A stretch of 6,908 nucleotides of DNA from Pseudomonadota bacterium (GTDB taxonomy: Bacteria; Pseudomonadota; Gammaproteobacteria; JAKAQQ01): positions 1 through 6,908 of the forward strand of contig JAJZNM010000056.1 in assembly GCA_021852325.1 (NCBI GenBank), given 5' to 3'. Below, one piece after another: positions 4,746 through 6,908 of the stretch. The notes under the pieces are model-generated. The model did not search any database. It was not told the origin of the DNA and saw nothing but the letters and a program-made list of their open reading frames with translations. Made by a program: the position numbers and the translations under genes. Every line of letters begins with the position of its first letter. Within the stretch, counting starts at the first letter, position 1.

Positions 4746-6908
4746 GTGAAACCGACATCGCGGAGGCTCTTGAGTGGCCTGCTCATCGCAGTCGCAATGG
4801 TCCTGGCCGGTCTGGTCCTGAGTCTCGGTGAGGCGCTCTTTAACAGCCACGCACAGCTTTCCGGGCAGGTCGATCTCGGCGGATTGCATCATGCCGTCCG
4901 GATCGAACGGGATCGGCTGGGGATTCCTGTGATCCGGGCCCGGGATGCCGATGATGCCTACGAGGCACTCGGGTTTGTCCAGGCGCAGGAGCGGTTCTTC
5001 GAGATGGACCTGCTGAGACGTGTGGCCGCCGGCCGGCTGGCCGCGCTGGTCGGACCCGCCGCGGCGCGCAATGACGAGAGGGTCCGGCGCTTCCGTCTCG
5101 AGGCGGTCGTCCGGGCAGCCTATGCCCGTGCGACACCCCGCGAGCGCGCCCGGCTGATTGCCTACAGCCGTGGAGTCAATGCGGGATTGCATGCCCTCCG
5201 CCATCGCCCGTTTCCCTATGCACTGCTGGGGGTGCGGCCATCGCCGTGGCACCCGTGGGACAGCTATCTCGTGATCGGCGCCATGTATCTCGAGTTGCAA
5301 GATCCCTTCGACCACCGCTCGCAGAACCTGTGGGCCATGCACCGGTGGCTGCCTCCTGCCCTGGACCGCTTTCTCACGGCTCCCGGCAACCGCTGGGACG
5401 CGCCGCTCCGGGGGAGGGCCTTCAAGGTTCCGGCTCCGCCGCCGGCTTCCGTGTTTGATCTTCATGCCCTTCCCTCCACGGCATTCGCGGGCGCGGTTGC
5501 GGCCAGGCGTCCGTTGCGGGTGTTGCCGACCGGGGGAGATCAGCTGGCCGGGAGCAATGCTTTCGCGGTGGCGGGACGTTTCACGCGCACCCACGCTGCA
5601 CTCCTCGCGAACGACATGCATCTCCATCTTGCCCTGCCACCCATCTGGTATCGTGCCGAGATCGAGTTTCGTACGGGGCGGGGGCGGCATATCCGCCTCC
5701 TCGGAGTGACCCTGCCGGGGGTGCCCGCGCTCGTCGTAGGAACCAACTTCCATGTGGCCTGGGGATTCACCAATACGGAGGGCGACTGGGTGGATCTCAT
5801 CCGCGTTCGCCCGCTTCCGGGACATCCCGACCGTTACCGGACGCCCCGGGGCATCCGTCACATGACGCTCGATCCGGAGACGATCCACGTCCGCGGAGGG
5901 AAGCCGCTCCGGATCACGGTACGGGACACGATCTGGGGACCTGTAGTGGGGCGGACCCCTTCGGGTGTCCTCCTGGTTTCCCGCTGGGTGGGAGAGGATC
6001 CACGGGGCTACCGCATCAACGCCGAGCGTGCACTCGAGCGGGCGCGAAACGTGAGGCAGGCGATCTCGGCCGCCAACCGTCTCGGCATTCCGGAGCAGAA
6101 CTTTGTGACCGCGGACCGGGCGGGCCAGATCGGATGGAGCGTGGCGGGGGCGATCCCGCGCCGGGTAGGGGATTGTGATCCCGTCTGGCCCCAATCCTGG
6201 GCCGGGGGCCAGTGCCGCTGGCAGGGTTACCTGAAACCTCGGGACTATCCCCGGATCGTGGATCCGAGGGACGGGTTGATCTGGACCGCGAACCAGCGGA
6301 TCGAAGACGGGCGCGCATTACGGCTGATCGGCGATGGGGGATATGATCTCGGCGCGCGTGCGCAGCAGATCCGCAACGACCTCCAGGCGCTCAAGCCCCC
6401 GATCACTGCCCGCGATCTGCTCGCCATCGAGCTGGATGACCGGGCACGCTATCTTGCACATTGGCAGAGACTCCTCACCGGACTCCTCACCCCGGCCATC
6501 CGCCGAGGTCACCCGAAACGGGCCGCTCTCGACCAGATGGTTTCACACTGGCAGGCTTGTGCCTGTACCGGGTCGGTCGGCTACCGGCTGGTCTGGAAGT
6601 TCCGGAAACTGGTTTTCCAGGCCGTCCTCCGTCCATTCGACCGCCTGGTCCGCAAGCACGATCCGCATTTCAAAAACCCCATGCGCGCCATGGCAGAAGG
6701 GCCCGTCTGGTGGCTCGTCACCCATCAGCCGCCCTGGCTCCTCGCTCCGCAGGAGCCGAGCTGGCATGCCTTGCTCATCGACCAGGTGGACCGGCTGATC
6801 CGTGCGGAATGGCATCCGGGTTCGGGCTTCCGCCACGACACCTGGGGTCGGCACAACCGGATCCAGATTGCCAATCCGGTGGCGGCGGGCATTCCGGTTC
6901 TCGGACCC
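4746..6908 (+). CDS. Penicillin acylase family Ntn hydrolase, 3'-truncated by window edge
   Basis: An exported or periplasmic N-terminal-nucleophile amidase. 721 residues are visible with no stop before the window ends. It starts at GTG 4746, supported by GGAGGT five bases upstream. Residues 8-28 form a signal peptide or membrane anchor after a basic start. The A-chain region follows (RDRLGIPVIRARDADDAYEALGF at 56-77, then FVQAQERFFEMDLLRR). S270 in AGSNAF is the predicted nucleophile, freed when the precursor cleaves itself between G269 and S270. LLANDMHL (287-294), LPGVPALVVGTNFHVAWGFTNTEGD (323-347, with N343 the likely oxyanion-hole asparagine), WTANQRI and DTWGRHNRI are further family landmarks. 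C477 and C490 could pair as a disulfide. Relatives hydrolyse beta-lactam side chains, acyl-homoserine lactones or other amides; the substrate cannot be read from sequence. It diverges from the racemase gene, and I see no functional link shown by the sequence. Confidence 0.93.
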   Translation, partial: MKPTSRRLLSGLLIAVAMVLAGLVLSLGEALFNSHAQLSGQVDLGGLHHAVRIERDRLGIPVIRARDADDAYEALGFVQAQERFFEMDLLRRVAAGRLAALVGPAAARNDERVRRFRLEAVVRAAYARATPRERARLIAYSRGVNAGLHALRHRPFPYALLGVRPSPWHPWDSYLVIGAMYLELQDPFDHRSQNLWAMHRWLPPALDRFLTAPGNRWDAPLRGRAFKVPAPPPASVFDLHALPSTAFAGAVAARRPLRVLPTGGDQLAGSNAFAVAGRFTRTHAALLANDMHLHLALPPIWYRAEIEFRTGRGRHIRLLGVTLPGVPALVVGTNFHVAWGFTNTEGDWVDLIRVRPLPGHPDRYRTPRGIRHMTLDPETIHVRGGKPLRITVRDTIWGPVVGRTPSGVLLVSRWVGEDPRGYRINAERALERARNVRQAISAANRLGIPEQNFVTADRAGQIGWSVAGAIPRRVGDCDPVWPQSWAGGQCRWQGYLKPRDYPRIVDPRDGLIWTANQRIEDGRALRLIGDGGYDLGARAQQIRNDLQALKPPITARDLLAIELDDRARYLAHWQRLLTGLLTPAIRRGHPKRAALDQMVSHWQACACTGSVGYRLVWKFRKLVFQAVLRPFDRLVRKHDPHFKNPMRAMAEGPVWWLVTHQPPWLLAPQEPSWHALLIDQVDRLIRAEWHPGSGFRHDTWGRHNRIQIANPVAAGIPVLGP

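Noticed and set aside
4650..6194. A 514-codon open frame on the minus strand opposite the acylase
   Set aside because: The plus strand carries a full set of penicillin-acylase motifs. The antisense product is low-complexity Arg/Pro/Gly-rich sequence with no domain.

Overview
The window is a GC-rich (about 64% by eye), densely coding bacterial segment. It carries six protein genes, two of them cut by the window edges. The closest resemblances I can judge from memory are to Gammaproteobacteria. The phosphoglycerate kinase shares family signatures with the E. coli enzyme (CDxFVMDAF, ASTHG, ACAGPLL). The pyruvate kinase is of the PykA type (ARGDLxxEIGDxEL, TATQMMESM). There is also a YqhA/UPF0114 membrane protein and a c551/c552-type monohaem cytochrome. 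No phage, transposon, CRISPR, tRNA or rRNA signal was found, and I cannot name the species.

Layout. (1) Positions 2-949 hold the 3' four-fifths of pgk. One base later pyk begins (951-2375), so the two glycolytic/gluconeogenic ATP-handling enzymes form a tightly coupled operon. (2) A 224-bp gap follows, with a two-part GC-rich hairpin and an extended -10-like element. (3) A short exported cytochrome c (2600-2980) is followed by a four-helix UPF0114/YqhA-family inner-membrane protein (3073-3549). Its start region contains an imperfect direct duplication of the ribosome-binding site and start codon. (4) On the minus strand, running towards that gene and overlapping it tail to tail by 51 bp in codon register, is a MurI-like glutamate racemase (3499-4389). 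(5) A 356-bp divergent intergenic region follows. (6) From 4746 to the right edge runs the N-terminal 721 residues of an exported penicillin-acylase-family Ntn hydrolase. It has an intact predicted nucleophile serine but no stop codon inside the window.

The main surprise is in the MurI homologue. Its fold motifs are clear (DSGVGG, GDTAHLPYG, LGCTHF, VDSAET). However, the first catalytic cysteine motif, normally CNTASA, reads RNTVSA, and several other family-conserved positions are also changed. By the accepted two-base mechanism it should not racemise glutamate normally, so it looks like a pseudoenzyme, a repurposed paralogue, or a sequence with an error at one base. Secondary points are a pyruvate kinase with the lysine signature of K+-independent enzymes, a very high density of GATC sites, the codon-aligned convergent overlap, and an uncertain start for the UPF0114 gene.
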